A DNA stretch of 64,000 nucleotides from Salminus brasiliensis. Lineage: Eukaryota; Chordata; Actinopteri; Characiformes; Bryconidae. Location: contig NC_132894.1 of the NCBI RefSeq assembly GCF_030463535.1, positions 30,141,125 through 30,205,124 on the forward strand, written 5' to 3'. A program made the position numbers and the translations under genes. This document shows, piece by piece, positions 48,601-60,179 of this stretch (position 1 is the stretch's first letter; each line of letters begins with the position of its first letter). The notes beneath the pieces were generated by a model. The model did not search any database, was not told where the DNA came from, and was given only the letters and a program-made list of their open reading frames with translations.

Positions 48601-51600
48601 CAGGTAACATCTGGTACAAGAAGTTGCAAGTTCAAATCCTAAGCCGAGGCCCTTTGTCATCAGTAGCCAGAGTCAGAGAAAGCACAACTGCCAGGGCTTT
48701 CTCCGAGACGGCCCTCTTTTCCCCTCATGATTCTTAAGAGATTTTGGTTGGCACAGGCGTCCATTAGCTGGAGCCACTGCCTGCGACCCGGCACCTTCCT
48801 CAGAGCGTGTCGGCTGCCTAGTAATGCCAGTCAGAAAAGAGGAGGCGGCTGGCGTGGTTTAGTTTGCATGTTGTCAACCTCGTCCCCCCCCCCCCTTTTT
48901 TTTTTTTTTTTTACTACATTTACATTTATGGCATTTAGCTGATGCTCTTATCCAGAGCGACTTACAAGGTTACCCGTATTACAGAGGTGAGCCAATGCAG
49001 TGTTAGGAGTCTTGCCCAAGGACTCTTATTGGTGTAGCGCTGCATAGTCACCCAGACCGGGAATCGAACCCTGGTCTCCCACATGGTGTGGCAGCTCACT
49101 GGCAGGTAGTGGTGTTATCTGTTGCGCCACACCAACCACTACTGTGCCTTTAAGACGTATATAAGGTAAACAAGCTCTGTTCTGTACCATGCCTTATTCA
49201 AAGAGGCCTTTGGAGGCCACCTGAGAACTGCTGTACAGGTGGGGCAGTGGGGCTAAACTGTGGTAGGCTGAACAGGTGATTTTTAAAATGAGCTGGTTGC
49301 GGTATTAAAGCCACCCTGTAAAGCCTGAGAAAAGCCACAGGGAGAGCCAAACCTCCTGCCATCCACAAGGCAGAAAACGTCTTGGACAAATAGAAACCTT
49401 TGGGCACTGGATTGTAACTAGAAATACAGAGCGAACACCATGTGTAAAAAGGAGCAAGGCGTGGCATTTTACAAGCAGCAACAAAGCATAACAAAATGAC
49501 GCTCAAGTGGCTGCAAGAACTGCAAAGGAAGGTGCACTGTGGAACGAGGGGAGGGGTTGACATCAGTATGCAGGCATAAGAGCTGTGGGTCCGGCCGTGT
49601 TGTCTGGCACTGGGCCCTTCGCCCGTCTCCAGGCAGAGGGTTTTCTGGGCTCCGCTTCAAGAGCAATAAACTTTGTGAAGATTTAGGGCTGACATTTGGA
49701 GGCATCAGCATGCGCGGCTTGTGAGAGCGGACACCGCACCAGCGCGACCCTGGTGCGCCTCCAGCTCCCTGCCGAGGGGATTTGTGTCAGAGTGATGCCT
49801 TGAAACGTCGCCCGAAATATCTGCCTCTCGTCATCTCATGATGAACTGAAAAGCTGTCCGCCCCCACAACCCCCCCCTATTTGATTTCATAGAGAAACCT
49901 GAGTCGGAGCAAATGGGAGATTAATAGATTAATCTGTGGTTCACAGATGAACTGAACGTTCCTTTGTTATTGGAAATAATAAAGCTGCTGCTGATTGAGC
50001 TTGCTCACTCCTATGCCTTGCACATGTAGCCTCAAATGGATTTCATCCCTAAAGCTGAATACTTGATTGTACAAGTGACCTCATTCAGTACACAGGGACC
50101 TGTTTAAAAATCACTCTGCATTACATTATGCTAATGGTGTCTTTTAAACCTGCTTGCATTTCATGCTTCGCTATAGTTCTAGAGCAGTTTGGTCAGTTTT
50201 AGCTTTATTAAATAAGGATTTATTAAAAAAAAAAAAAAAAAAAAAAACCCCACAACCTCATACCTCAAAAAAGGCAACTTTTCTGGAGAAGAAAACTCTT
50301 AACTTCCACTGGAAGTCAATATAAGCAGCTCTAAATCCTATTAGTTTTACAGCATTCCGAAAATTTCGATTGGTCCATTCAATGTAAACGAACTACCACC
50401 AGTTATAAACGGTCAGGAAAGGTGAAAATCCCTCAGCCAATCCTGAGAGCCGATCGGATCATATTCACGAGATAAAGATACAGCAGCTCTCTGCGAGGCT
50501 CCTCGGTCACAGCAAGCCGCAGTTCCTTGTTCAACCGCTAGATGGAACTACGATGTTTGCGCTAGCCTTGAAGAAACCCGTTAAAGCTTGCGTTGTACTC
50601 TGCTTGCTGTGCTGGGTCTGCGCGGTCAGCCTGACATTTTTTTCCCTCATATCTGACTCTGGTTTTTATAGAACGTGTAAAACTGACGCGCCTCGCGGAG
50701 GAAGAAGAGTAAAGGCTTTCAACACTACTGACCTGATACTCCTCTCCAGAGTACACCACTTAGCCCAGCCAGCAAACACCACTAACCACACAAATCAGCG
50801 AACAGTGCACTCCACTTTTAATCACGAGAAAATGTAACGTACAGCAGCAACTGTTGGAAAGCTACAGGAGTCGCGTCTAAAGTGAAGGAATTTTTTTTTC
50901 TCATTAGCTAAGCAGCCCGTTTCTACTTTACAGAAGTTTTGCAAGATGATTCATAGCCAGGTTTGCCTGGAAAGGTTAATTTAGCAACCTTCCGCACCCT
51001 CGACTGGTATGTGTGATAAGCCAATCGAGCTGAAAGACCATTGTCGACCGGTATCGGCTGAAAACCACGGACTGGTCCATCTCCATGGTAGCACAGTAGG
51101 TCTTGAACTGCTATCGAAGTTAGTTTGAGGGCACCCGAACGTTCAGAAGAGTACATCAGAGTACAGATTCTCTGGACTTCTCCGAACTTCTCCGAACCTC
51201 CCTAGGTTTCTCCTGTACACTCAGTCAGTCATCCAGTCTTTAAAGGACCATAGCCGACCAGACATTATCTGGGAGACAAACCACCATACCAGTAAGGTTA
51301 GGGGGGTGTTGCAGTGGATCTCGTCATCTAATGAACTTCTAAAGAGGCTTCTCAGGTTCACGTACTCAACATTACCATGTTGCATGCTTTGAAAGCACCT
51401 AGTGTATGTACTTCTTTCCCACAAACATCAGCAAGAAAATGAGCAGAAGGAAGGTCTGGAAAGTGGAGCGAGGCCTTCATTTACAGCAGCGATGCGGGTA
51501 GCGCCAGCACATAACAACTCAAGCTCGTGAAAGATGTGGGTAGATCGACTGCGACATCCTTAAGGGAGTCGAGCACAACCGAAAGCCATCTTAAAGTGCT

Positions 51601-54600
51601 TGAAAGACGTTTTCTCTGCCACAGGATCTTGCTGCTCCACTTTCCACCCACACAAAGTGTCACAGAGATACAGATCTGCCCGCTTCCGCAACGAGAGGAA
51701 AAAAAATATATATAAAAATACAGGACTTCAAAAAGACAGAGGCACCCTGGTGGACCTAGAGCTCCCTCAGCCAGAGAGACGATCAAATCCAGCACCTGCA
51801 GAGCAGACGGCCTCCCCTCCTACACGCTTTCCACAGGAGGAGCGGATGAGAAAAGCCTGGGAGCAGCAAGCCCCCTCCTCCGACTAGCTTCCCATCCAGT
51901 AGATTAGGCAGGTGGAGGACTTCAGTGGCCTCAGTAGCCTGGGGCAGGGATTGTGTACAGCCTCGTTTACTGTCCCACCTGAAGCTCTCAAGCTTACTGA
52001 CAGAGCAGTCTCACAGACTTGCTTTGTTAGATGATAGCCGTGCTGCTAAGCAAGCTAACACGCGTTCAGAGATAAACAGTGAGATCCATTTTAGCCACTG
52101 CAGGTTCGATTTTTACATCAAATGAGATATGAGCAACAAGGCAGCCTCTTCAGATGAGTTACACGAGTGCCAACACAATCCTTAACACGTCTCATACTGA
52201 ACTCAACGCCGACGCTAGAGCCAGTGCTAGAGCCAACGCTAGAGCCAACAGCAAACCAGAGCTCAGTGACGTAGTATTACACAGTGAAGAGGACTCATGA
52301 AACACAAGTAATTAACAGTAAGTATTTTCTGTTTACTCTAAGCGCGTACAAGCCAAGCCTTCCAAAACCTGCCACCAGAGCGACTCTGCTGCGGCTTGAC
52401 TGTTTCCTAAGCCTGCCGCTGGAGTGACTGCATTGCAGCTTAGAGGTCTCGCAGGCCTGTTGTGGCAGTGATTCCATGCTGTGGCTCGAATGTTTCACGA
52501 CTCTCCATCCTGGCTTGGATGATTCTACGGACTTCCACTGGAGTGACCCCACACATCGGCTTGGATGTTTCCGGACCTGCCACCAGAGTGACTACATTTA
52601 GGATTGGGAGTCTCACATGCCCTCTGCCTGAGCCAAGCTACATTGTGGCTTCTGTGTTTATAAGGGCAGCTCACAGAGTGACTGTATATTACAGCTCCGA
52701 TTTTTCCAAAGCCTGCCGCTTGGACTGACTCTACATCAGAGCTGGGATGTTTCCCAGACTGGCGATGTGTCCGTATTACTGCAGTTTAGAGCTCCTCCCA
52801 TGTCAGCAGTGAGAAAGACCATATACTTTCTGCCTTGGAGGCCTTTAGATCTGAGCGGGACTTTCCCCCTGCTCATAAGGACTTTGTCGGGGCCAAATAA
52901 GTGACTTTGTCAACATCTTGGTCTGGAAATCTACGTCTACATCTTTTACTACACCACCACTGATTTGGATTCAAGATATTTTCCACGAAACAATTCAGAC
53001 ACTATAATTATCTCTAGCTAATCATCTCTTGCAGAAACACTTCAGCTAGGAGGCAGTTCACACCGACCATTTTTAACTTCAAAAGTTTGTACGATCTGAA
53101 CATGCCTGACATGCACGAACACAAACAAATACAAAAGAGTGGCCATAAGAGGAGCAGGGTGAATCAGAGGCGGTGTGGCCCCGGCAGGATAGAAAGCAAA
53201 CACTTAGAAGACCAGCATACACTGAATGCTGATGAGGCGGCCTCCTTTATTTGCCGCTGCTTAGAGGATACCGGCAGGCACGGTGTGGGTGGTTTCCACC
53301 CGCCTGCATATACCCACAGCCCCTGTGTGTGTGCTCTCATTTGAGGATTTGGTGCTTTTTCTGTACTCAGTACATGATTCTGCAGCACAACCAGGACTTT
53401 GATGATAAAAAAAAAGAAAAAAATGAAAATGAAGTAGAAAGAGAACAGGACCCAAACTTTACGCCACTGATGCCAAGAATCAATTAACGTTCTAATTAAG
53501 TAGGAAGTGGCTTTAAGATAATAAATTAAAAAAGACTGACAATAGCAAGCAGGACGCTTGGATGTTTCTCAGATTGATCAGAAGCGACCAGGCAAAAGCT
53601 TGAATTTAATTCGCACAATTTGTCTGATTAGTCAAAACGTGCCCAGCATTCAAAGTCTGCTTGTTTGCTGGATCTACTGGAGGCTAATGTGGCTAACTGG
53701 TCATGGAAGCTTATGCATGACAATTATCGTCATGTTGCTAAGCAGTTAGAGATGTGTATAGTGGAAATAATGGGTATCTGCATAAGGCCAATATTAGCAG
53801 CAACTGTTGAACTAGAAAAGAAAGAGGGATCGGATCGTGGGTTTGAGCATGACTGTCTACTTTTAGAAGTTCATCTTAAAGCGTGTGTAAATGAGAGGTA
53901 AAGCTTGATCAGTAAAGTACAGCTTCCTGGTCAGCAGCAGATAACAACCAGCAGGCTAACCAGCTAACACAGGTAGTGACCGATAGCTACTGTGAGGATA
54001 GTCCAGTGTGTTTGTGAGGAGCTCCCATTAGTTTAAGTGTAACAGGCCGAAATTTATGCCGTAGCGTTTAGAGGTTTGTAATTTTACCATCAAGAAGCTA
54101 AACGCCATAATGAGCAGCACCACGTCAGACTGAACTGCTAACACCATCACGGCCCGTCACAGGGTGTTGTGTTCACCCCCTTTTATCCGCCAATTGTTGT
54201 GCATCTCGAATCTTGACCAAAGCTCCTTTTTAAGGCCTCAGTCAACTATGCAACTAACTAACGTCAGCATGTGAATAAATCAGCATCACAATTTCTGTGC
54301 AAACCTAATGAACCCAACTGTAGACACCAACCAACGCTTGGTCGTACACCAAACCCCTGCCTTAAAAAACCCAGCTGTGCTGTGGTGCTTGTCATCGAGC
54401 TCCAAAAATAACCTGACATCTCCCAGAGTTCTTACCGTCCTCGGTCTCCTGCCACACTATGCCCTCCAGGTTGACGCTGGTGCCCGGCTCACAAGGCCCC
54501 AGGCACTCGGGCTCGGTGGCCAAGGCCACGTCAGATGTGTTGACAGCCACGGAGCGCGTCCGCACCATCAGCTGCTCACACGGAGAGGCGATGTCAGGGT

Positions 54601-54661
54601 TTCCCACCGAGGCGAGGAGGTGGAGCGGGGGAGGGGCCGGGGTGGAGACCGGAGACTCCAT
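39605..54661 (-). CDS. znf609: zinc finger protein 609, C-terminal 1135 residues in 6 exons (5' part beyond window)
   Basis: Coding exons, in transcript order: 54661-54436, 46476-46389, 45239-42908, 42735-42411, 40905-40543 and 39678-39605. All junctions are GT-AG and phase-consistent. Recognisable family blocks are [73 protein letters not shown], a single C2H2 finger (C-x4-C-x12-H-x4-H, bases 44800-44729), [20 protein letters not shown], a poly-Gln tract, [17 protein letters not shown] [20 protein letters not shown], and the end [11 protein letters not shown]...PSLYPP. The AIVASQQ/SLYPP ending and the WYRQ junction fit ZNF609 better than ZNF608. In mammals ZNF609 is a nuclear protein linked to cohesin loader and Integrator complexes, neuronal migration and myoblast proliferation. 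Teleosts may have two copies (a/b); I cannot assign which. Confidence 0.95.
39679..40542 (-). other. znf609 last intron
   Basis: Contains a C run at 40141-40159 and (TAAA)n-like tracts at 40465-40520. Nothing else seen. Confidence 0.7.
40543..40905 (-). CDS. znf609: znf609 exon with Arg/Glu repeat
   Basis: The exon is 363 nt with acceptor CTCTTTCAG and donor GTTAGC. It encodes [40 protein letters not shown], an alternating Arg/Glu/Asp tract (about 40645-40710), and [20 protein letters not shown]. The conserved LDIL-HAN-YKSKSP motif is intact. Confidence 0.95.
41215..41630 (+). mobile_element. tRNA-derived SINE, long form
   Basis: B box GGTTCAAATCC at about 41239, GAGAAAGCACAACTGGC, a (CT)n tract, CATCAGAGCTGGGTACCCGG, CCTCAGAGAGCATCAGTTGC, AAAAGAGGAGGTGGCTGG, CTCCCAGTGTTGGGAGC and the tail TTGAATTGGGAGGAAAAC. 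The same order recurs at 48620-48880 and, inverted, at 55435-55745. Confidence 0.75.
41635..41755 (+). repeat. dispersed repeat family A, well-preserved copy
   Basis: GGACCAATAGAAACGCTCC, TTACATGAAATAAAATTG, TTGACTTCCATTCAAAGTGA, TTTTCCTTCTCCTGTAAAGT and TGGCATTTTTGAGATAAG. Confidence 0.75.
42411..42735 (-). CDS. znf609: znf609 exon, charged segment and Tyr/Met-rich block
   Basis: The exon is 325 nt with acceptor TGTTTTCCAG and donor GTATGA. It encodes [20 protein letters not shown]..., then [20 protein letters not shown] and [10 protein letters not shown]. As I recall the human sequence, about ten residues (an EPRMWTYV segment) follow WYRQ before YP; here WYRQ joins YPES directly. Confidence 0.94.
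42908..45239 (-). CDS. znf609: znf609 large exon with C2H2 zinc finger and poly-Q
   Basis: A 2332-nt exon (777 codons after completing Arg) with acceptor AATGTCTAG and donor GTAAGA. In order: a basic RGRGKRMR segment; Ser/Asn-rich KASPSS regions; the C2H2 finger [20 protein letters not shown] (44800-44729); Ser/Pro/Lys-rich low complexity with a [10 protein letters not shown] stretch (about 44115-44150); [50 protein letters not shown]; acidic EEEPEPIEE; a poly-Gln run broken by PP (about 43412-43470); a Tyr-rich block ([18 protein letters not shown]); and [11 protein letters not shown], ending MWYRQ. Mostly disordered apart from the finger. Confidence 0.97.
45240..46388 (-). other. znf609 intron
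   Basis: Non-repetitive apart from a (GA)n tract at 45849-45900. No gene seen. Confidence 0.7.
46389..46476 (-). CDS. znf609: znf609 exon, [11 protein letters not shown] block
   Basis: The exon is 88 nt with acceptor TTTTATAG and donor GTATGT. It encodes [20 protein letters not shown] and CTRHDWAPP, the most conserved part of ZNF608/ZNF609, and ends in the first two bases of an Arg codon. Confidence 0.96.
48620..48890 (+). mobile_element. tRNA-derived SINE, same family as 41215-41630
   Basis: B box AGTTCAAATCC, then CAGAGAAAGCACAACTGCC, CATTAGCTGGAGCCACTGC, CGACCCGGCACCTTCCTCAG and AAAAGAGGAGGCGGCTGG. It is truncated at a C/T homopolymer (48886-48912), where a second SINE begins in the opposite orientation. 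Confidence 0.7.
48910..49145 (-). mobile_element. tRNA-derived SINE, essentially full length
   Basis: Read on the minus strand: A box in GTGTGGCGCAACAGATAAC, B box GGTTCGATTCCCGG, core CAATAAGAGTCCTTGGGCAA, tail TCGCTCTGGATAAGAGCATC, AGCTAAATGCCATAAATG and an A-rich end. This head-core-tail matches the HpaI/HAmo-type SINEs of teleosts, whose tail is shared with a partner LINE. Confidence 0.88.
50255..50395 (-). repeat. dispersed repeat family A, inverted copy
   Basis: On the minus strand: GACCAATCGAAATTTTCGG, TATTGACTTCCAGTGGAAGT, TAAGAGTTTTCTTCTCCAGA and AAAGTTGCC, ending at an A/T homopolymer (50223-50247). Confidence 0.65.
52368..52795 (+). repeat. degenerate 44-46 bp tandem array, about 9-10 units
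   Basis: Units begin near 52368, 52412, 52456, 52500, 52530 (short), 52576, 52620, 52666, 52712 and 52758. The consensus reads roughly CCTGCCACTGGAGTGACT, CATCACAGCTTGGATGTTTC. Identity between units is low, so it is easily missed by eye. Confidence 0.75.
54436..54661 (-). CDS. znf609: znf609 exon, first in window
   Basis: The acceptor TTTCTGCAG ends at 54662 and the donor is GTAAGA (54435-54430). It encodes 75 codons plus 1 nt: [60 protein letters not shown] and [10 protein letters not shown]. The Met is internal: the acceptor abuts it and the family has a long N-terminal exon upstream (containing a GDEWDIG segment), which I could not find before base 64000. Confidence 0.95.
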
Positions 54662-55434
54662 CTGCAGAAAGAGGAGAAACAAAGACACATAAAAGATTGT
54701 GGTTAACAATGGAGTAAATCCCCGACACTTGATTCAATTATGACTCGGATGGAGATGGAGATTATAAAACATGAAGGCTCAGATTTCACCATGATCTGAT
54801 TATTTTCATATAATACACAGTTTTTAAACACAGAACAGGCATTAGTGGAATATAGATCATGTCAAGTGGACATCATTTTTTTTTCTTTTACATTAAATAA
54901 CAGTGTAGATTTAAACACAAACTAAGTATTTGGATCATCATGACATAGGAAGGGTGCCCAATATTTCAGATCCCATTCATTCTCAATGTAAAATCAGTTA
55001 TGTGGACTAGGAGAGGACAAAATCAGGGAATACTCAAGATTTAAAAATATATATATATAAATGAATTTTAACCAGATTTCCCCAGAAATCTGTCAATGAT
55101 CCAACATGTCATAATTAATATAGCTCTCAGTGTATCCAATATATAATATAATATAAAATAATTAATATAATATATAAGTAATACTGGGTAGATACGATGT
55201 GCTGGCAAATGTAGGTCATGGAACATTAAAACAATGCAAATTAAATATTATTTATTTTTATTTTTATATTATACTACCTGTGCTGTGACCATCACATGTA
55301 CACATTGCTAGGACAATCAGAACAAACAATCTAGAGTTGCAAAAAATGCTGGAGGAGTTAGCAGACAAAAATCAGGCAGAAAATTAAAAACATGTAAATC
55401 TTTTGTGAGCTTTTCTGCATCCAAATGATCCTTA

Positions 55435-55745
55435 TTTTTGTTGAAATTTTCCAAATGTTTCTCCCAATTTGTTGACGCCAATTAACCCACCTGTTCGTAG
55501 TTCTTCCCTGCAACTGGCAATGCTCCAGTCACTAGGAGGGAAAGGACTTAACGCATCTGCTCTGAACACAGCTAACAGAGGCTCGTGCCAGGCAACAGCG
55601 CTTATAGAGTGAGGAGTGGAGAGTGCGCAATCTACCCCCCCGGAGAGAGCACGGCCAATCGTGCGCTCTAGGACTCCGGATGCTGATGGCAAGCCGGCAT
55701 GGTTCAGGGTTCGAACTTGCGACCTACAGGAGACCTGCTAAGCGA
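55435..55745 (-). mobile_element. tRNA-derived SINE, inverted
   Basis: On the minus strand: TCGCAAGTTCGAACCCTGAA (B-box region), GCCGGCTTGCCATCAGCATC, GATTGGCCGTGCTCTCTCCG, and the tail AATTGGCGTCAACAAATTGG, GAGAAA. It belongs to the same broad family as 41215-41630 but has a different middle. Confidence 0.7.
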
Positions 55746-56382
55746 CTCTGATAGAGCCTTATTTTCAACAAAAATGTAGCCGTAATATAAATGTACCAGA
55801 TCTTCATACGTTTATACGTTACTAGTCACTTTTCTAGATTTACTAAAACTAAAATCAAATATAATCAACCCCTTCAGTCAGTGTCCGGAGCTGGCAAAAA
55901 CAAAGCTCAGAGGTTGAAGAGGTTCGCACTGAAAAGTGTTAACCTGGCCCAGATGCCAAGTCCTGACCTGCACCCTGACTGACTGTGGACCTCATTAAGA
56001 GGTTCTAGGAGTTCCTTAAACTGCCCTTCGGGGAAAGCACTGGACCCTTCTCATGATGTGAACTGTGACCGAGTCGTTGAATTTCACTGAGAGCCGAGGC
56101 AGTGGGAACGGGTTGTAACTGACTCTACCTGTACTATATGGCCGCGGAAGCTAACAGACAGGAAATGAGACTGGGAGAAAGAGAGAAACCGCATCGGGAA
56201 GGCAAAGCGATCTCTGAGTAGAAAGTGCAACCGCACAAGACTTTGAACTTCATGCAGCCTGGCAGCACAGACAACTGTAAAGCTTTCAATGTAGAAAACC
56301 TGCTTTAGCAGCTGACAAAAGGCAGGAAGAGTAAGGTGACTTTCAGAACCGGGTGGAATCCAACCTCAGATAAGAGAGAAAG

Positions 56383-56387
<5 letters not shown>

Positions 56388-56457
<70 letters not shown>
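56388..56457. repeat. (TA)n microsatellite
   Basis: About 34 uninterrupted TA units; likely cruciform-prone and variable. Confidence 0.97.
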
Positions 56458-56459
<2 letters not shown>

Positions 56460-57977
56460 CAGAGATGTTTTTCCCCCTCACAGAAAGAAAGGGGCCTTGA
56501 TAGACCCTGCGAGACGTCCAACAGCATAATTATCACGCTGGAGTGAGATCATAACGGGCTCAGAATTTCCATTACTTTTCTTTTAACTCCCGTGCGAAAC
56601 TTAACACCAGGGAGAAAATCTAATGTCATCTAAACCACTCTGTGATTTATGATCATGCACGACTCGCCAAAGTGGTGGCTGGTGTGCGAACAGAACAGAC
56701 AAGTCATCGTCCAGCTGTCAGCCTTCACCGAAATAAGAGCTACACTCGTGCTCACCAGAGACCCCATTTCCAAACGGAATTATTTTCAGCGCTTGCACCC
56801 TTGACCTATTAACATTTCTAATTGCAGAGATTTTTGGCCTAATTTTTTCAGATCGTGAAGGAGTTCGGCAAGTTGCAAAAAGAGGAAACCGACATTCCCA
56901 GTAAATGATGCAAGCTTGGCAGTGGTGCAACATATCCTACAGAGCTGATGTAGCCACACGGCAGCACAGCAGTCATCAGCCCGAACATCCACACTAACCA
57001 CAAGTGGTCCACTACCATCATTCACCTGTACCCAAACGATCACACTGTTCCAGAAATATGGCTGTGCCGTCTGCCTGGTACATTTCAAGACCTCTTCGGA
57101 CCACAGAATCAGGCTCCAGACATCAGACTAAACAGCTTCAGGTCTCGGAAAACGCACAAGTACATTAACATCACTTCTCTCGCGCATCAAACATCAGGCC
57201 AAACAAGCCATTTCAAACAACCTGGCCTACGAGCAGCCACGCTGAGCAACGCAGCCTTCAGAGGCTAAGTTTGTAATGGTGTGATGATGAAAAAAGGTTC
57301 TTTGGCTTGTACCAATTAGAAGAACCCTTCAACCAGGCAAAGAACCATTTAAGCATCCTAATTAAGGGATGGACAATCAGCTTTTTTTTTTTTTTTTAGG
57401 ACCGATTAAGGGCGAGGCCAGACGCCACGTTAACCTTTCCTAATGCCATTAGTGGTGTTTGCTAGCTCTGCTGTGTTCTGATACTCACTGTACTGGGCTG
57501 AGACTGAGAGGGGTCTCTGGTTAACGGCGTTAGAAGTCTTTACTCTGCTTTTTTTTTTTATGAGGCAGAGCTAGTTTTACACAGTTTGGAAGTATTTGCG
57601 TTTAAGTGAGACGCAGTAAATACCACAAGGTAAAAGCGCCAGACCAGCTTCCCACAAAGAGTAGATTTCTACAGCTGGCTTCTGTAGCTGTGTGCAAGGC
57701 CTGCTATGCCATCGATCGGTTAAATAAGGAACTGCAGGGAGAGCTGATCCGACCAGCTCTCAGGGTCGGCTGAAAATGACCGATACATAGCTGATCGATC
57801 CTCCAATCTCTGTACAAATGCTTCACTGGATTTACTAAGGCAATCTTGAAGAACCTATTTTTAAACATTAAACAGCAGAACTAGTAGCAGGAGTGACCCT
57901 AATATTAGTAGTACCAGCATCGATACTAATAGTAGCAGCAGTGGTAGCAACAGGAGGAATAAGAGCAGAAGCAGTAG

Positions 57978-57979
<2 letters not shown>

Positions 57980-58020
<41 letters not shown>

Positions 58021-58110
58021 CTCTAATAAACTTTGAAGACTACACTTAGAATAACACTTCTGTGAAAGTTGGAGCTTTATCACTGTAAATAAATAAATAA
58101 ATAAATAAAG
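57980..58110. repeat. (AAT)n and (AAAT)n microsatellites
   Basis: AAT units at 57980-58018 and AAAT units at 58086-58110. Confidence 0.95.
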
Positions 58111-60179
58111 GACCTGAACAACAAATATTTTCACTTGTTCAGATTAATCTGTTGATTCTGATTATTAATAAATAAAGATGCAAATAGAGGAACATAAATA
58201 TCACACAACCCCATTTACTAATCTCCTATTGGAAATATAAACACAGTAAAGTAGAGCAACTGACTGACAAAGAAAAAAAAAAACCTCACAAAATCAGATT
58301 ACACTTAATCTTTCTTGCAGACTGTGGTTGCAGAGTGTATCTGGACCTAGTTTAGAGTCGTGCAGCAGGGCCTTTTCTGATTGGCTGTACAACTCTAGCC
58401 AGTAGAATGAGGTTTTAGCACCGTTGGGGTGAGCAAGAGTCCAAACAGGGCCGGGATAACGGTGCAGAATTAAACACAAGCCGGCCTTCCCCGGCGTGGG
58501 AGACATGGAAACACTCAGAGGAGCCTGAAAGTTGAGCATCGCAGATGGTAGTTGGGAGTCACCCGCATGTACTTAACACTTCAAAGCCCAACTCCATTTC
58601 ACTCGCTGAGCGAAACACGTCGACCAGAAAAACGTGTGAAGGAGGATGTGTGGCAGCCAATCCACATGAAAGACGACAGCTCAACAGGGCTGCGGTGGCT
58701 ACTGGGACACTGAACACTGTCAGGTACAGCAGACCCACTTTGAAGAACTACTGTATGCAGGAGCCCTTACTGGCTAAGCAGCGTGTCCTGCTTTACACAT
58801 AACTGCCAAAGAGAGAGCCTGAGGAACACCACAAGCTCTTCCATTTTAATGAGAAGCATAAAAATAGCATTTACTTATTAATTAACAACATGCTTCCAGA
58901 TCTACAGCGCCTCTTAAATAAAGCACATTAAAAAGGGCCACTACACAGTTATGGCATCCACTAAAACACCAGCCCTGCCTTGTGTCAGTCAGCATCATCA
59001 CCTCATACAAGGACGAGCATCTGTTGCCCATTTTAATCTCCTCGGTAGGTGGTGGACCTCCATCAGATCCCACAGTGCTACTTTACAACACAGCTTCTCT
59101 ATAAGCGTCCCTCCTTTGAGCTCTTCGGGTGTAGATTCAGATTCGGGTGTAGACCACCCCCCAACACCACACCCCAACACAGTGTGATGCTAGACAACAG
59201 AATGCCTGTTAGCTGATAAAACAGCACTGGCAGTTATAGTGTTCTCCTCCAAGCGTGTTGAACCGACCAATGACCTTACATTAGTGTAAAAAAAATATGG
59301 AGTTGCTTCATGAGACTTGGAGGAAGCATATGCTAGCCTTCACCCTCCCGGCTTGGTAGCACTGCGTGTGATTGGCTATGACTACTAGTCAGAGAGCCAA
59401 GAACAAGGCCAGAACTGGCATCGCATTCCAAGAGTGTGTACGATGGACCACCCTTCAACTCAAACAGTGTCAGGACAGCCAACTGGGTAACAATACTGAC
59501 CAGCGATGTTGCTGTAGGGGCCGTTTGAAAAGATGGTGGTGCCTCACGCGACCTGGAGGAAGCACTTGCTAGTCTTTGGGGACTAAACTAAAGAGAACTT
59601 TGTTTTTTAGGAGCTGGACTATGGTATTATTCCCGCAACGCTGTTGTTGCCAATTTCCAACAACTAAATAGGAAGAGTCACTCAATGCCACCATCGCTGA
59701 CAGGGTGAAGGCCAGGACAGGCTATCACCTCAAGTGGACGGTAAATCTTTAGCCACAAATAAACCAGAAGTTTATCATCAAGATAATAAAACCATGGATC
59801 GAGTGAAAACGTGGCATGAACATGGTTTCGGACACTGTTGCAACTTGCATCATGCATTATGCATCTTCAGACTGCTGGGTAAGACTGCCTCTGATTTTGG
59901 ACACCCCAAAAAGATTCTGCATTCTGCAGATTATTCAACACTTCTGAGGAACAAATCGTCTTCAATAAAAAAATAAAATATATAAATAATAAAAAATTAA
60001 AAAAAATTACTGGGCCTAATGCTTCAAAAATAAAACGGCACTAAACGTCAGGTCAAACCCTTACTTCCTGCCCTCGCTCCGAGAACGACGCGCAACGGGC
60101 AAGCACCAGTTTCTGAGGGCCAGGAACATGGAGCGGTGCATTCCTCACAATAAAGACATTTCCCAAAAAGAGAAAGCTC

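Larger units (their letters stand above)
46477..54435 (-). other. znf609 intron, 8 kb
   Basis: Contains two SINEs (48620-48890, 48910-49145), an inverted family A copy (50255-50395) and a degenerate 44-46 bp tandem array (52368-52795). It also has non-repetitive stretches at 46680-47000, 47460-47620 and 49780-50060 that look like candidate conserved noncoding DNA. Confidence 0.7.
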
